From NCBI GenBank assembly GCA_947089905.1, contig CAMUMG010000002.1, forward strand, positions 62,001 through 126,000: a DNA stretch of 64,000 nucleotides, in the 5' to 3' direction. Within the stretch, counting starts at the first letter, position 1. Every line of letters starts with the position of its first letter. A program made the position numbers and the translations under genes. Positions 1-8,376 of this stretch are shown here, one piece after another. The notes beneath the pieces are model-generated. The model was not told the DNA's origin, did not search any database, and saw only the letters and a program-made list of their open reading frames with translations. This DNA comes from an uncultured Lachnospiraceae bacterium (GTDB lineage Bacteria; Bacillota; Clostridia; Lachnospirales; Lachnospiraceae).

Positions 1-1
1 A

Positions 2-208
2 TTGGGAGTTGGAGAGGAAGAAACAAATGTACAATTTCCAAAGATCTATACAGATGGACTTGTTACAATTGGAGAAGACTCTGTTATTCCAGATCATGTA
101 AGGATTGGAAAGAACACAGCAATCAGTGGCGGAACGACATTAGATGATTACCCAAGTGGCTTATTGCCAAGTGGAGAAAGTATAATTAAGGCAGGTGATA
201 GACGATGA
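2..208 (+). CDS. glgC: Glucose-1-phosphate adenylyltransferase, GlgC, C-terminal end (5' truncated by window)
   Basis: Only the last 68 codons are in the window, so the first codon read here (TTG) is not a start. The residues form hexapeptide-repeat turns of a left-handed beta-helix (VTIGEDSVIPDHVRIGKNTAI), as at the C-terminus of ADP-glucose pyrophosphorylases, which make ADP-glucose for glycogen synthesis. The stop overlaps the start of glgD by 4 bp (ATGA), so the two are translationally coupled. The assignment rests on the beta-helix tail plus the adjacent glgD; the catalytic domain lies outside the window. Confidence 0.85.
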   Translation: MGVGEEETNVQFPKIYTDGLVTIGEDSVIPDHVRIGKNTAISGGTTLDDYPSGLLPSGESIIKAGDRR

Positions 209-1326
209 GAGCAATAGGTATAGTTTTAGCCGGTGGGAACAGTAACAGAATGCGTGAATTGTCAAACAAGAGGGCCATTGCTGCAATGCCGGTGGCAGGG
301 AGTTTTAGAAGTATCGATTTTGCTCTCAGCAATATGTCAAATTCCCATGTACAAAAGGTTGCCGTTCTGACACAGTATAATTCTCGTTCCTTAAATGAAC
401 ATTTAAGTTCCGGTAAATGGTGGGATTTTGGAAGAAAGCAGGGAGGATTGTTTGTATTTACTCCTACTATTACGATTGACAATGGTTTTTGGTATCGTGG
501 TACTGCAGATGCTATCTATCAAAATATTGGATTTTTAAAGAGTAGTCATGAGCCATATGTTGTTATTGTTTCCGGTGATGGTGTGTATAAACTGGATTAT
601 AATAAAGTTTTAGAGTATCATATTGCAAAAAAAGCAGATATTACTGTTGTTTGCAAACGGTTAGAACCAGATGAAGATTCCAGCCGGTTTGGTGTGATTG
701 ATGTCGATGAAGATAATAGGATTACTGGTTTTGAAGAGAAGCCATTAGTAGCAAATTCTAGTATGATTTCAACTGGTATTTATGTAATCCGTAGAAGACA
801 GCTAATTGAATTGATTGAAAAGTCAGCAGTAGAAGAAAGACATGATTTTGTAAGAGATATTTTGGTTCGATATAAGAGTTTAAAGAGACTCTATGCTTAT
901 GAGATGGATAGTTACTGGAGTAATATTGCCAGTGTAGAGTCTTATTATAAGACAAATATGGATTTCTTAAAGAAGGATATCAGAGATTACTTCTTCCGTC
1001 AGTATCCAGATGTATATTCTAAAGTAGATGATTTGCCACCAGCAAAATATAACGCAGGTGCAGTTGTAAGAAATAGTATGATTTCAAGTGGCTGTATTAT
1101 CAATGGTGTTGTTGAAAATTCTCTACTGTTTAAGAAGGTTTATGTAGGAAATAATTGTACAATTAAAAATTCAATTGTACTTAATGATGTTCATATTGGA
1201 GATAACACATATATTGAAAATTGTATTGTAGAAAGTAGAGACACTCTTCGTTCCAATATGACCTATGTTGGGGAAGAGGGAAATATTAAGATTGTAATTG
1301 AAAAAAATGAACGTTATGTTCTGTAA
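205..1326 (+). CDS. glgD: Glucose-1-phosphate adenylyltransferase regulatory-type subunit GlgD
   Basis: A 373-residue protein of normal GlgD length. The N-terminal nucleotidyltransferase domain begins with IGIVLAGGNSNRM, a divergent version of the nucleotide-binding loop, followed by RAIAAMPVAGSFRSIDFALSN, and residues from about 280 form the C-terminal left-handed beta-helix. In Firmicutes GlgD pairs with GlgC and tunes ADP-glucose synthesis; the divergent loop fits a subunit with weak or no catalysis of its own. The start overlaps the glgC stop (ATGA), so the two are co-expressed in the cytoplasm. No terminator is visible before spoVG, 48 bp downstream, so read-through into spoVG is possible. 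Confidence 0.93.
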   Translation: MRAIGIVLAGGNSNRMRELSNKRAIAAMPVAGSFRSIDFALSNMSNSHVQKVAVLTQYNSRSLNEHLSSGKWWDFGRKQGGLFVFTPTITIDNGFWYRGTADAIYQNIGFLKSSHEPYVVIVSGDGVYKLDYNKVLEYHIAKKADITVVCKRLEPDEDSSRFGVIDVDEDNRITGFEEKPLVANSSMISTGIYVIRRRQLIELIEKSAVEERHDFVRDILVRYKSLKRLYAYEMDSYWSNIASVESYYKTNMDFLKKDIRDYFFRQYPDVYSKVDDLPPAKYNAGAVVRNSMISSGCIINGVVENSLLFKKVYVGNNCTIKNSIVLNDVHIGDNTYIENCIVESRDTLRSNMTYVGEEGNIKIVIEKNERYVL

Positions 1327-1374
1327 AACTATAACAACGGAGAAAGCCATTAAATTACTTGGGGGGCTTAGACA

Positions 1375-1671
1375 ATGCAAATAACGGACGTGCGAGTGCG
1401 AAAAGTAAGTAAAGAAGGTAAAATGAAAGCAGTCGTTTCTATTACCCTAGATAATGAATTTGTAGTTCATGATATTAAGATAATCGAGGGTGAGAAGGGT
1501 TTATTTATCGCTATGCCAAGCAGAAAAGCAGGAGATGGCGAATATAGGGATATTGCACATCCAATCAATTCTGAAACAAGAGAACGAATTCAAAAAGTCA
1601 TTTTAGAAAAATATGAAATTGCAGCCCAAAGTGAATCGCAAGAAGGTGAATTACAAGAGGGTGAAGAATAA
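1375..1671 (+). CDS. spoVG: Septation / RNA-binding regulator SpoVG
   Basis: A 98-residue protein starting [11 protein letters not shown], with the family features [18 protein letters not shown] and [23 protein letters not shown] in order and at normal length. SpoVG is a small nucleic-acid-binding regulator linked to sporulation and cell division in Firmicutes. The acidic tail after residue 85 ([13 protein letters not shown]) is variable in the family. A GGGGGG-rich site a few bases upstream of the ATG serves as ribosome binding site. The gene ends just before a strong terminator and so closes the glgCD-spoVG unit. Confidence 0.96.
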   Translation: MQITDVRVRKVSKEGKMKAVVSITLDNEFVVHDIKIIEGEKGLFIAMPSRKAGDGEYRDIAHPINSETRERIQKVILEKYEIAAQSESQEGELQEGEE

Positions 1672-1678
1672 GAAGTAA

Positions 1679-1740
1679 AAACCTCCTGTCTGTTTGATGT
1701 AGTTAAACTGACTTCATTAACAGGCAGGGGGTTCTTTTTA
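1679..1740 (+). terminator. Rho-independent terminator after spoVG
   Basis: Arms AACCTCCTGTCTGTT and AACAGGCAGGGGGTT pair over 15 positions including G-U pairs, followed by CTTTTTA. Confidence 0.85.
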
Positions 1741-1872
1741 TAAATATATGTTTCAGTATTTCCCCTAATATCCTGAAAATTCCTAAAAAAATTCTTTAAA
1801 TTGTCATAAAAATTTAATGAAATTTCTCGAACTTTGTGGTATCCTAAGTTTAATAGGAAAGGAGTTTTAAAC

Positions 1873-2994
1873 ATGGCTAGGATGCGCGGAAGAAAGAGAA
1901 AAAAGAGTATTTATGGATTACAATTAGGCTGGATTTTTGCAGCAGTGATATCAATTTTGGTAATTATTGTATGTGGAGAAAGATTAATCGCATTAAGTAA
2001 TAATTTTAAATCAGATAGTCCTTCACAAAATTCTAATAAAGTTATAGCAGATAATAAAGAACAGGAAACATTAAATAAGCCAGAAAAAACAGATCCAAAA
2101 ACGCCAACAGGAACAGATAATGCTCCAGAAACGAAAACGCCAACAGGTGAAACAACTCCACCAAAAAAGGAATCAGTCAGTCCAACGGATATAGTTCAAA
2201 AACCGACAGATATAGCGGAAAAACCAACAGATATAACTCCAGAGCCGACAGACATAACCCCAGAACCGACAGATATAACGGAAAAACCAACAGATATAAC
2301 TCCAGAACCGACAGATATAACTCCAGAGCCAACAGACATAACCCCAAAACCAACAGACAAGCCATCTGAATCAGAGAAGGAAGACAATAAAAAGTTAGTG
2401 GCATTTACATTTGATGATGGTCCTTATCCTCCAGTAACAAAGAGAATTTTGGATGTATTACAGGAAAATGGTGCTAAGGCTACTTTTTTTGTTATGGGAA
2501 ATCGAATGGACACATATCCAGATACAGTAAAAAGTGCTTATGAGATGGGCTGTCAGATTGGAAATCATTCCTATAGTCATGAGAATTTAACAAAACTGGA
2601 TAAAGATAAAATTATTTATGAGGTAGAACATTCAGATGATTGTATTAAAGAGGTGATATCTGTAGGTAATGTACTACTTAGACCTCCTTATGGAGCACAC
2701 AATGAACTCGTAGATAAAACAGTGAAAGTTCCAATGATAGCTTGGTCTGTAGATTCAGAAGACTGGAAATCAAGAAATAAAGATTCTGTAGTAAAAGAAG
2801 TATTAGATCATGTGCAAGATGGCTCTATTGTTTTAATGCACGATCTATACTCTACGACAGCCGATGCAGTAGAATATTTAGTTCCTGAATTAATAAAACA
2901 AGGATATGAGTTGGTAACAGTTTCAGAGTTATTTGAGCGTAAAGGAATTGAAATAGAGGCTGGAAAGCTTTACCGAAATGCAAAATCAAAGTAA
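1873..2994 (+). CDS. Membrane-anchored polysaccharide deacetylase (NodB domain)
   Basis: The start chosen is ATG 1873, 8 bases after AGGAAAGGAG; an upstream in-frame start at 1834 has no such site. The protein has about 373 residues: a basic N-terminus, one hydrophobic anchor (about residues 18-38), a Thr/Pro linker with heptad PTDITPE repeats, then a NodB domain. All family motifs are present: TFDDGP (Asp pair, metal/catalysis), HSYSH (metal), RPPYG, WSVDSEDW and IVLMHD. Such enzymes N-deacetylate peptidoglycan or other GlcNAc polymers outside the membrane. The repeat linker probably spans part of the wall. The gene stands alone between two terminators. The exact substrate cannot be read from sequence. 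Confidence 0.92.
   Translation: MARMRGRKRKKSIYGLQLGWIFAAVISILVIIVCGERLIALSNNFKSDSPSQNSNKVIADNKEQETLNKPEKTDPKTPTGTDNAPETKTPTGETTPPKKESVSPTDIVQKPTDIAEKPTDITPEPTDITPEPTDITEKPTDITPEPTDITPEPTDITPKPTDKPSESEKEDNKKLVAFTFDDGPYPPVTKRILDVLQENGAKATFFVMGNRMDTYPDTVKSAYEMGCQIGNHSYSHENLTKLDKDKIIYEVEHSDDCIKEVISVGNVLLRPPYGAHNELVDKTVKVPMIAWSVDSEDWKSRNKDSVVKEVLDHVQDGSIVLMHDLYSTTADAVEYLVPELIKQGYELVTVSELFERKGIEIEAGKLYRNAKSK
2182..2370 (+). repeat. Nine 21-bp coding repeats (PTDIxxx heptads)
   Basis: Nine consecutive 7-residue units of the form PTDI-T-P/E-E/K, the last degenerate (PTDKPSE), form the linker of the deacetylase. Units differ only by a few bases, so copy number can change by slippage; this would alter the reach of the enzyme across the wall. 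Confidence 0.9.
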
Positions 2995-3001
2995 ATATAG
3001 A

Positions 3002-3040
3002 AAGAAGCTACTAGTTTGTTAGGCTAATAGCTTCTTTTCT
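3002..3040. terminator. Probable bidirectional terminator between convergent genes
   Basis: Arms AAGAAGCTA..TAG and CTA..TAGCTTCTT with T-rich sequence on the plus side, lying between the converging deacetylase and desulfidase genes. Confidence 0.8.
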
Positions 3041-3059
3041 AATTTCTATTTTCAATAAA

Positions 3060-4397
3060 TTATTCATGAAGCATAATATCTAAGATTTCTTTGTCCGTTT
3101 CTTTCATACCATCCCGCCCTAGACGTGAAACACAAGAAATAGTACGTTCAACCCCCTTTTTAACAATTCCATCACCAGCTCGAAACTGTTGATTTTCAAG
3201 GATCATATAGTATCCTAAAAGTCCTGCATCTACAGCAGAAGAAATTTTTGCTGCACAGGAAGCTTTTGCACCATCACAGATAATTCCTGATGTAATAGCA
3301 AGAGCATTGACAATAGTATGTTCAATTTCATGAAGGTTGCCTCCTAATAGATAGGCGATTCCAGCACCACATGCACTTCCAGCACTCACTGCACCACAAT
3401 AGGCAGAAAGTGAACCAATTCCTGCTTTTTGATGAATTGCTGTCAAATTGGAAATAACAAGGGCGCGAAAGAGACGTTCTTCATCAATATGAAGAGAACG
3501 GGCATATTCAATCACTGGAACAGATACGGTGATTCCCTGATTTCCACTTCCAGAATTAATGACAACTGGAAGAGCACAACCATTCATTCGTGCGTCAGAA
3601 GCTGCAGCAGCTTTGGCTCTAGCACGAATGTAGAGAGAATCTCCATAAACTTTTAATAGTGTCTGTCCAACATTTGCACCATAATTATGACGAAGCCCCT
3701 CTTCTGCAATTTCCATATTGTAAGAAATTTGTCTGGAAATTGTTTCTCGAATTTCTTCTAATGAAACTTCATTTGCAAAGTGAAAAATCTGCTCTACCGT
3801 TAAAAGTTCTTTGTTATGAGTATCTTCTTGAAATGCTACTTCATTTTCAGAACAGGCTTGAACCGATATTTCCTCTTCAGAAGAATCTTTTGAAGTGATA
3901 GGAGATGGAAGTGGTTTTTCGTATAAAATTTTACCGTCTTTTTCTAATAATACGATATTAGTATGAAAACCTGCAAGACGGATTTTAGAAAAAGAGCCAT
4001 TTCGAGATAAACGTATAATAAGATCAAAAACCAGATCAGAATCCGAAAAATTAATCGTTATATTCGCATGTTCTGCAAAATCCTGAATTTGGGCATATTT
4101 TTCTTCTGGTATTTGAGAAAGTACCTCTAACTTTTTAGAAGAATCTCCTGCTATGATTCCGGCTGCGGCAGCCGCACGAATTCCCCTTTTTCCACCGGTT
4201 CCCGGAACAATAACACTCTTTACATTTTTTATAATATTTCCACTTGCAATAATTTCTACTTGATCGGGTATCTCATTTAAAATCTCTCTTGCCATTGCAG
4301 CAGCGTAAGCAATCGATATTGGTTCAGTACAGCCAAATGCTGGAAGCAATTCCTCCTTTAAAATGGCTAAATAGGTATCATATAAGTGCTTTTCCAT
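3060..4397 (-). CDS. cyuA: L-cysteine desulfidase family protein (CyuA/YhaM, UPF0597)
   Basis: A 445-residue cytoplasmic protein of the serine-dehydratase-alpha-like family. Signature segments are LLPAFGCTEP near the N-terminus, IVPGTGGKRG, SGSGNQGI, SAGSACGAG and GIICDGAKASCAAK. The conserved cysteines in these segments fit a [4Fe-4S] cluster as described for cysteine desulfidases, which convert cysteine to pyruvate, ammonia and sulfide. Length is close to the family's usual 430-450. It is 30 bp upstream, on the same strand, of nothing but the terminator, and lies 30 bp downstream of the HAD phosphatase gene, so the pair may be co-transcribed. Substrate (cysteine versus a related amino acid) is inferred from family only. 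Confidence 0.85.
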   Translation of the reverse strand: MEKHLYDTYLAILKEELLPAFGCTEPISIAYAAAMAREILNEIPDQVEIIASGNIIKNVKSVIVPGTGGKRGIRAAAAAGIIAGDSSKKLEVLSQIPEEKYAQIQDFAEHANITINFSDSDLVFDLIIRLSRNGSFSKIRLAGFHTNIVLLEKDGKILYEKPLPSPITSKDSSEEEISVQACSENEVAFQEDTHNKELLTVEQIFHFANEVSLEEIRETISRQISYNMEIAEEGLRHNYGANVGQTLLKVYGDSLYIRARAKAAAASDARMNGCALPVVINSGSGNQGITVSVPVIEYARSLHIDEERLFRALVISNLTAIHQKAGIGSLSAYCGAVSAGSACGAGIAYLLGGNLHEIEHTIVNALAITSGIICDGAKASCAAKISSAVDAGLLGYYMILENQQFRAGDGIVKKGVERTISCVSRLGRDGMKETDKEILDIMLHE

Positions 4398-4427
4398 AAA
4401 ACTCCTCCAAACTGTAAATCGTACAAC

Positions 4428-5246
4428 TCAACTGTTTTTATTCAGAAAAAATTGTTGTATTACTTGTAGGATTCCATTATTATCATTCGAACTGGTGATA
4501 TAATCAGAAGCCTGTTTTACAAGATCTTGTGCATTTTCCATAGCTACTCCAAGACCAGCATATTGAATCATAGAAATATCATTAAATCCATCTCCGCAGC
4601 AAATCATTTGTTCTGCTGATAATCCAAGACTAACAAGCAGTTTAGAAAGAGAATGTGCCTTGTCTACATTTTGGGGCATGAGTTCCAAAAAATATGGTTC
4701 AGAGCGAAAAATATTGATTAAACCGTTAAAACGCTGTTTTAGTTTTCGCTCTAGTTCTGCAAGAATACTAGGTTCTCCAGTCATCAAGCATTTATTTACA
4801 TCAAAGTCTATATATTCAGAGAAATTCTCTACTGTTCGGATAGGAATTCCATTAATCTTAGATTCTAATTCCATATAAGAGTCTATTTTTGTTCCTGTAA
4901 TAACTGAATCGTTTTCATAAGAAATAAGTCCAACTCCGTTTTCTATTGCCTCTTCCCAAAGAATAGGGATAATATTTCTAGGAAGGACTTTTTGATAAAT
5001 AACTTGCTGTGTTTTACAGTTTATAATTTTTGCACCATTAAATGCTAGAATATAATTTCCATACTTTCCTAATTCGAGTTGTCTTGCAACTGGCACAATT
5101 CCAGCGGTGGGACGTCCAGAGGCTAAAACAACATGATATCCAAGTTGTTGTATTTTCATAATTGCATCTAAGGTTTCTGGTGAAATTTCTTTTTTAGAGG
5201 TGGTTAAAGTTCCATCAATATCTAAAACCAACATTTGATAATCCAT
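4428..5246 (-). CDS. HAD superfamily Cof-type phosphatase
   Basis: The start used is the ATG giving MDYQMLVLDIDGTL; a start four codons upstream is also open. HAD motif I is DIDGTL, motif II is ASGRP (Ser), the C2 cap occupies about residues 85-190, and motif IV is CCGDGFNDISMI. This is the Cof/YidA type, which hydrolyses sugar phosphates, pyridoxal phosphate or similar small phosphate esters; the substrate cannot be told. About 272 residues is normal. The gene is upstream of the cysteine desulfidase gene on the minus strand. Confidence 0.92.
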   Translation of the reverse strand: MDYQMLVLDIDGTLTTSKKEISPETLDAIMKIQQLGYHVVLASGRPTAGIVPVARQLELGKYGNYILAFNGAKIINCKTQQVIYQKVLPRNIIPILWEEAIENGVGLISYENDSVITGTKIDSYMELESKINGIPIRTVENFSEYIDFDVNKCLMTGEPSILAELERKLKQRFNGLINIFRSEPYFLELMPQNVDKAHSLSKLLVSLGLSAEQMICCGDGFNDISMIQYAGLGVAMENAQDLVKQASDYITSSNDNNGILQVIQQFFLNKNS

Positions 5247-5359
5247 AAAAATCCCCATTTCCGCGTTTTTTCACGCTAAACATAATAGAATAATTATATC
5301 AAAAACAAAGAAAAATCACAATGTAGTTTTATAAAATAATTATATAAATAAAACTGTAG

Positions 5360-5388
5360 TTGACAAGTATATTTTGGTATGATAGATA
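5360..5388 (+). promoter_or_regulatory. SigA-type promoter candidate for the LRR/DUF4135 unit
   Basis: A perfect TTGACA at 5360-5365 is followed after 17 bp by the weak -10 TAGATA, about 50 bp before the start at 5438. Confidence 0.4.
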
Positions 5389-5437
5389 GGTAATAATAAA
5401 GTATCGAATTTTGGAAAGTACAGAGAGGAGGATGAAA

Positions 5438-6310
5438 ATGGAATGGAATAAATATTATGAGGATCAGAAAGTAAAACCATACGCATTTGAAAAAAGAAAG
5501 GATCTCTATGAAATATCCTTACCAGAAAAAACAAAAGAGATTGGTGTATATGCTTTTAGCGAGTGTAGAAATTTAAAGAGAATAAAACTTCCTTATACAA
5601 TATGGAAAATAGGAGCACATGCCTTTTATAACTGTCGAGGATTGGAGTGTGTAACTTTATCAGCACAGATAAAAGAGATAGAAGATGGAGCATTTAAAAA
5701 TTGTGATGGAATAAAAGAAATTAGAATAGAAAATGCAGATCCACATCAATTAAATATATTACATCTCCTTTTATTTGAAATTACACAGTGTGTAAAGGTG
5801 ACACTTCTTTTTTCTGATGGAACAGCGGTACTTGTTTTTCCGGCATATCACTATAGTTATGTAGCAAATGAACCAGCAAGGATTTTTAGTGAAGTCAGTC
5901 ACGGAGCAGGAGTTTCTTTTCGAGAGTGTTTCCAGCAAAAGGAAGTAAATTTTAAAGAATATGATCAAAATTTTTTAAAGGCAGTTCGGGAAGAATCTTT
6001 TGAGACTGTTCTTACTTTAGCAGAAAATAGAGTTTTGTTTCCCTATCAGATAACGAAAGAGGCAAAAAATCAATATATTTTATGGCTGAGAGAATCGACA
6101 GATAAACTGATACAATATCATGCCAACAATCAGGAAACAGACATTTTAGAAAAACTTGCGGATGCAAAAGTTTTAGTCGATAAATGGCTTGACAGAGCAG
6201 CAGAAATTGCTACACAGATAGAAAAACCAGCCTGTACAGCAGTACTACTGCAAATAAAAAGACGATTAAATACACAAAAAAATAAAAAGTATAAATTTTT
6301 TGATTTATAA
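5438..6310 (+). CDS. BspA-type leucine-rich-repeat protein
   Basis: The start chosen is ATG 5438, 6 bases after GAGAGGAGG; the ATG at 5432 touches the SD and the TTG at 5411 precedes it. The product has about 290 residues. Residues 20-100 hold three BspA-type LRR units (IGVYAFSECRNLKRIKLP, IGAHAFYNCRGLECVTL, IEDGAFKNCDGIKEIRI). The remaining two thirds is a mixed alpha/beta region of unknown function that often accompanies such LRRs in Clostridia. No signal peptide or membrane segment is present, so it is cytoplasmic unless exported another way. It is 14 bp upstream of the DUF4135 gene and surely co-transcribed with it. Such repeats usually bind proteins. Confidence 0.82.
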   Translation: MEWNKYYEDQKVKPYAFEKRKDLYEISLPEKTKEIGVYAFSECRNLKRIKLPYTIWKIGAHAFYNCRGLECVTLSAQIKEIEDGAFKNCDGIKEIRIENADPHQLNILHLLLFEITQCVKVTLLFSDGTAVLVFPAYHYSYVANEPARIFSEVSHGAGVSFRECFQQKEVNFKEYDQNFLKAVREESFETVLTLAENRVLFPYQITKEAKNQYILWLRESTDKLIQYHANNQETDILEKLADAKVLVDKWLDRAAEIATQIEKPACTAVLLQIKRRLNTQKNKKYKFFDL

Positions 6311-6324
6311 GATGGAGGCTAATA

Positions 6325-8007
6325 TTGTATACTGCACAAAAGAAAACAAAACCAGATATAAAACCAAATACAAAAAAAACATCAAAAAGTAGTATTCCAA
6401 TTCAAACAAAGAAACAATTTACAATAGATTTTATTAAACAAAATCAGCCTAACATATTTCAAAATTCTTCCTATGAAAAGGTTGAGGATTCACCGATACA
6501 GTATAAAAAAAATTTAAAAGATTTCAAAAATGATCAGAAAAAATTTGATAATTATTGTAGATTATTTGATATAATTCAAAATAATATCATAAATAAGATA
6601 TCGCGAGATATGCCCAATATAGAAGTTAATCCACATAAAAATAAAGTGGACTTATGGAGAAAAGTTGTATTTTCATTTCGAAACAATGACAGTAATATAG
6701 ATACGATTATAGGAAAGAGTTTTTCTGACACAACAGGAGCAGATATACAAAGGGCAATGCAGCTTTATCAAATTTGTGATAAACTTATAGAAGATGAGAT
6801 AATACGTGATTTATTTATTACAATAGGACAGACTTTATCTGATATTTTTTATTGGAGCTGTATAGAAAATGCAGAGGTTACAGAGATTTGCTTAACAGAT
6901 AGTGATGTTCATGCCAGAGGTATTGGAGTTTGTATAGTTACTTTTAAAGGTGGAAAGAAATTAGTAATTAAACCAGAGGATAAATCTCTTGAGGCAGCAA
7001 TCTATGGAAAAACGAATTCATTAGCGCAGGATTTTAATATTCTTAAGTATAGAATACCAAATCCTATGCGAATTCCAAATGGTGGCGGTATTGGTATGTT
7101 AGATATACGGCCGACACAAGATCATGGAAGTGCCGTTGAATTTTTTGAACATGATGATATAACGAAATCAGAAAAAAAAGCCTTTAAATCCTTGGTTGAT
7201 AATGAAACATATCTTCAATCTATAAAAGATATCATAGCATTTGCTTCTTTATTGGGACTGCGGGATTTGCATCATGAAAATTTAGTATATTCTAAAAAAC
7301 CTTTCTTTTCAAAAAGGAAAATGCAGCTTATTGATGCAGAAATTGCTTTAGATAAGTCTTTAAATCCATCTAATCCATTGGCAACTGCTTGGAAGACAGA
7401 GGTACAGGGTGCTAAAAATACGTTTGCAGATAATATAAATCCTTTTAAAGACACTAGATTTGATCGAAATGAATTAAGAGGAAAGGATGGTATACCATTT
7501 CCTATAACAGAATATCAAAATGATATAGATTGTTTTACATTTTTAGAAAAGACCAGAGAAAAATTCAGAGGTAAAAAATCGAGGATCGTATTTATATCTA
7601 CAGGGGATTTATACTCAATTAGAGTAGCTACTTATTTAGGAAACTTTAATACACAAACTGTTATTCCGGGAACTAATAAACCACTTTTTGATTCTATTGA
7701 GGAAAGTAATGCCTTTAAAGAATTAGAAATAATGTGCAATAAAAAACTTACTCTTTTAAGAGATCCCAGAATTATTCAAAAGACAGAACAGGATTTTAAA
7801 AAGGGAAGAATTCCATTTTGGGAATATGATTTCGATCAGGGGAAGATATACCAAAAATTCTCTGGCGGAGAGATAGAACTTGTTTCTGATGAAGCTTTAA
7901 AGTTAGACAATATTATTAATAAAAGAAAAGCAATTTTAAATCCTTTTCATACACAACTTATGTATTTTCACACGATGTCACTAGAAGAAAATGAAGGATA
8001 TTTGTAA
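6325..8007 (+). CDS. Stand-alone LanM-dehydratase-like (DUF4135) protein with disordered basic N-terminus
   Basis: TTG 6325 is the start, 6 bases after GGAGG. The 560 residues begin with about 60 Lys/Thr/Pro/Gln-rich, probably unstructured positions, with PIQ at about 24 and 53. The rest resembles the dehydratase domain of type-2 lanthipeptide synthetases (LanM): DSDVHARGIGVCIVTFKGGKK then VIKPEDKS, DLHHENL, LIDAEIAL and IPFWEYDFD. That domain has a kinase-like fold and phosphorylates Ser/Thr before elimination. The LanC cyclase half is absent, and no precursor peptide, cyclase or transporter gene is adjacent, so classic lanthipeptide synthesis is unlikely. Very AT-rich. It could be a kinase-like modifying enzyme or an injected effector; the family match is fairly sure, the role is not. 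Confidence 0.72.
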   Translation: MYTAQKKTKPDIKPNTKKTSKSSIPIQTKKQFTIDFIKQNQPNIFQNSSYEKVEDSPIQYKKNLKDFKNDQKKFDNYCRLFDIIQNNIINKISRDMPNIEVNPHKNKVDLWRKVVFSFRNNDSNIDTIIGKSFSDTTGADIQRAMQLYQICDKLIEDEIIRDLFITIGQTLSDIFYWSCIENAEVTEICLTDSDVHARGIGVCIVTFKGGKKLVIKPEDKSLEAAIYGKTNSLAQDFNILKYRIPNPMRIPNGGGIGMLDIRPTQDHGSAVEFFEHDDITKSEKKAFKSLVDNETYLQSIKDIIAFASLLGLRDLHHENLVYSKKPFFSKRKMQLIDAEIALDKSLNPSNPLATAWKTEVQGAKNTFADNINPFKDTRFDRNELRGKDGIPFPITEYQNDIDCFTFLEKTREKFRGKKSRIVFISTGDLYSIRVATYLGNFNTQTVIPGTNKPLFDSIEESNAFKELEIMCNKKLTLLRDPRIIQKTEQDFKKGRIPFWEYDFDQGKIYQKFSGGEIELVSDEALKLDNIINKRKAILNPFHTQLMYFHTMSLEENEGYL

Positions 8008-8195
8008 ATTTAAAAAACATATAAAAAATAATAGACTTCGACGTAATATAATAAATTTGTATAAAATTACTAATTTTTAGAAAATACAGAAAGTTAAAAA
8101 TCTTTTAAAAGCTTCCTTTTTAGCATTATTTTGAAGTTTTCTTTCATTTTTTTTTGGTTATAATGCCGAATGTTAGTTAAATTTAAATTAACTAC
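8008..8195. other. AT-rich gap upstream of wall hydrolase gene
   Basis: No ORF of note on either strand. Contains only AT-rich sequence and no clear terminator after the DUF4135 gene. The rest of the gap to 8376 holds the promoter and repeat listed separately. Confidence 0.5.
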
Positions 8196-8223
8196 TTGCT
8201 ATTTCTCGAAATAAGTATATAAT
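8196..8223 (+). promoter_or_regulatory. SigA-type promoter candidate for the NlpC/P60 gene
   Basis: TTGCTA at 8196-8201, 16-bp spacer, TATAAT at 8218-8223. It would give a leader of about 150 nt. Confidence 0.5.
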
Positions 8224-8267
8224 AAATAAACGTGAGGATCTAAATTTAATAATCAAAAAGAAACAAT

Positions 8268-8284
8268 CGTAAAAGTTTCGTAAA
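8268..8284 (+). promoter_or_regulatory. WalR-like direct repeat CGTAAA-N5-CGTAAA
   Basis: Two CGTAAA half-sites one helical turn apart match the known WalR/YycF box TGTWAH-N5-TGTWAH at five of six positions each. WalR controls cell-wall hydrolases of exactly the kind encoded 93 bp downstream. Whether it activates a nearer promoter or represses the one at 8196 is not clear. Confidence 0.35.
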
Positions 8285-8376
8285 AGGTACATAATTCCAA
8301 TTAAAAAAATGACACAAAAAATTCGCATATTCGTAATAATATTGTAATATTAAAAAGAAAGGGAATAGGTATACGA

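Noticed and set aside
2177..2404. Minus-strand open frames over the PTDI repeats
   Set aside because: Shadows of the repeat in the deacetylase linker.
6325..8007. Functional lanthipeptide cluster
   Set aside because: No LanC cyclase domain, precursor peptide with GG leader, protease or transporter gene nearby.
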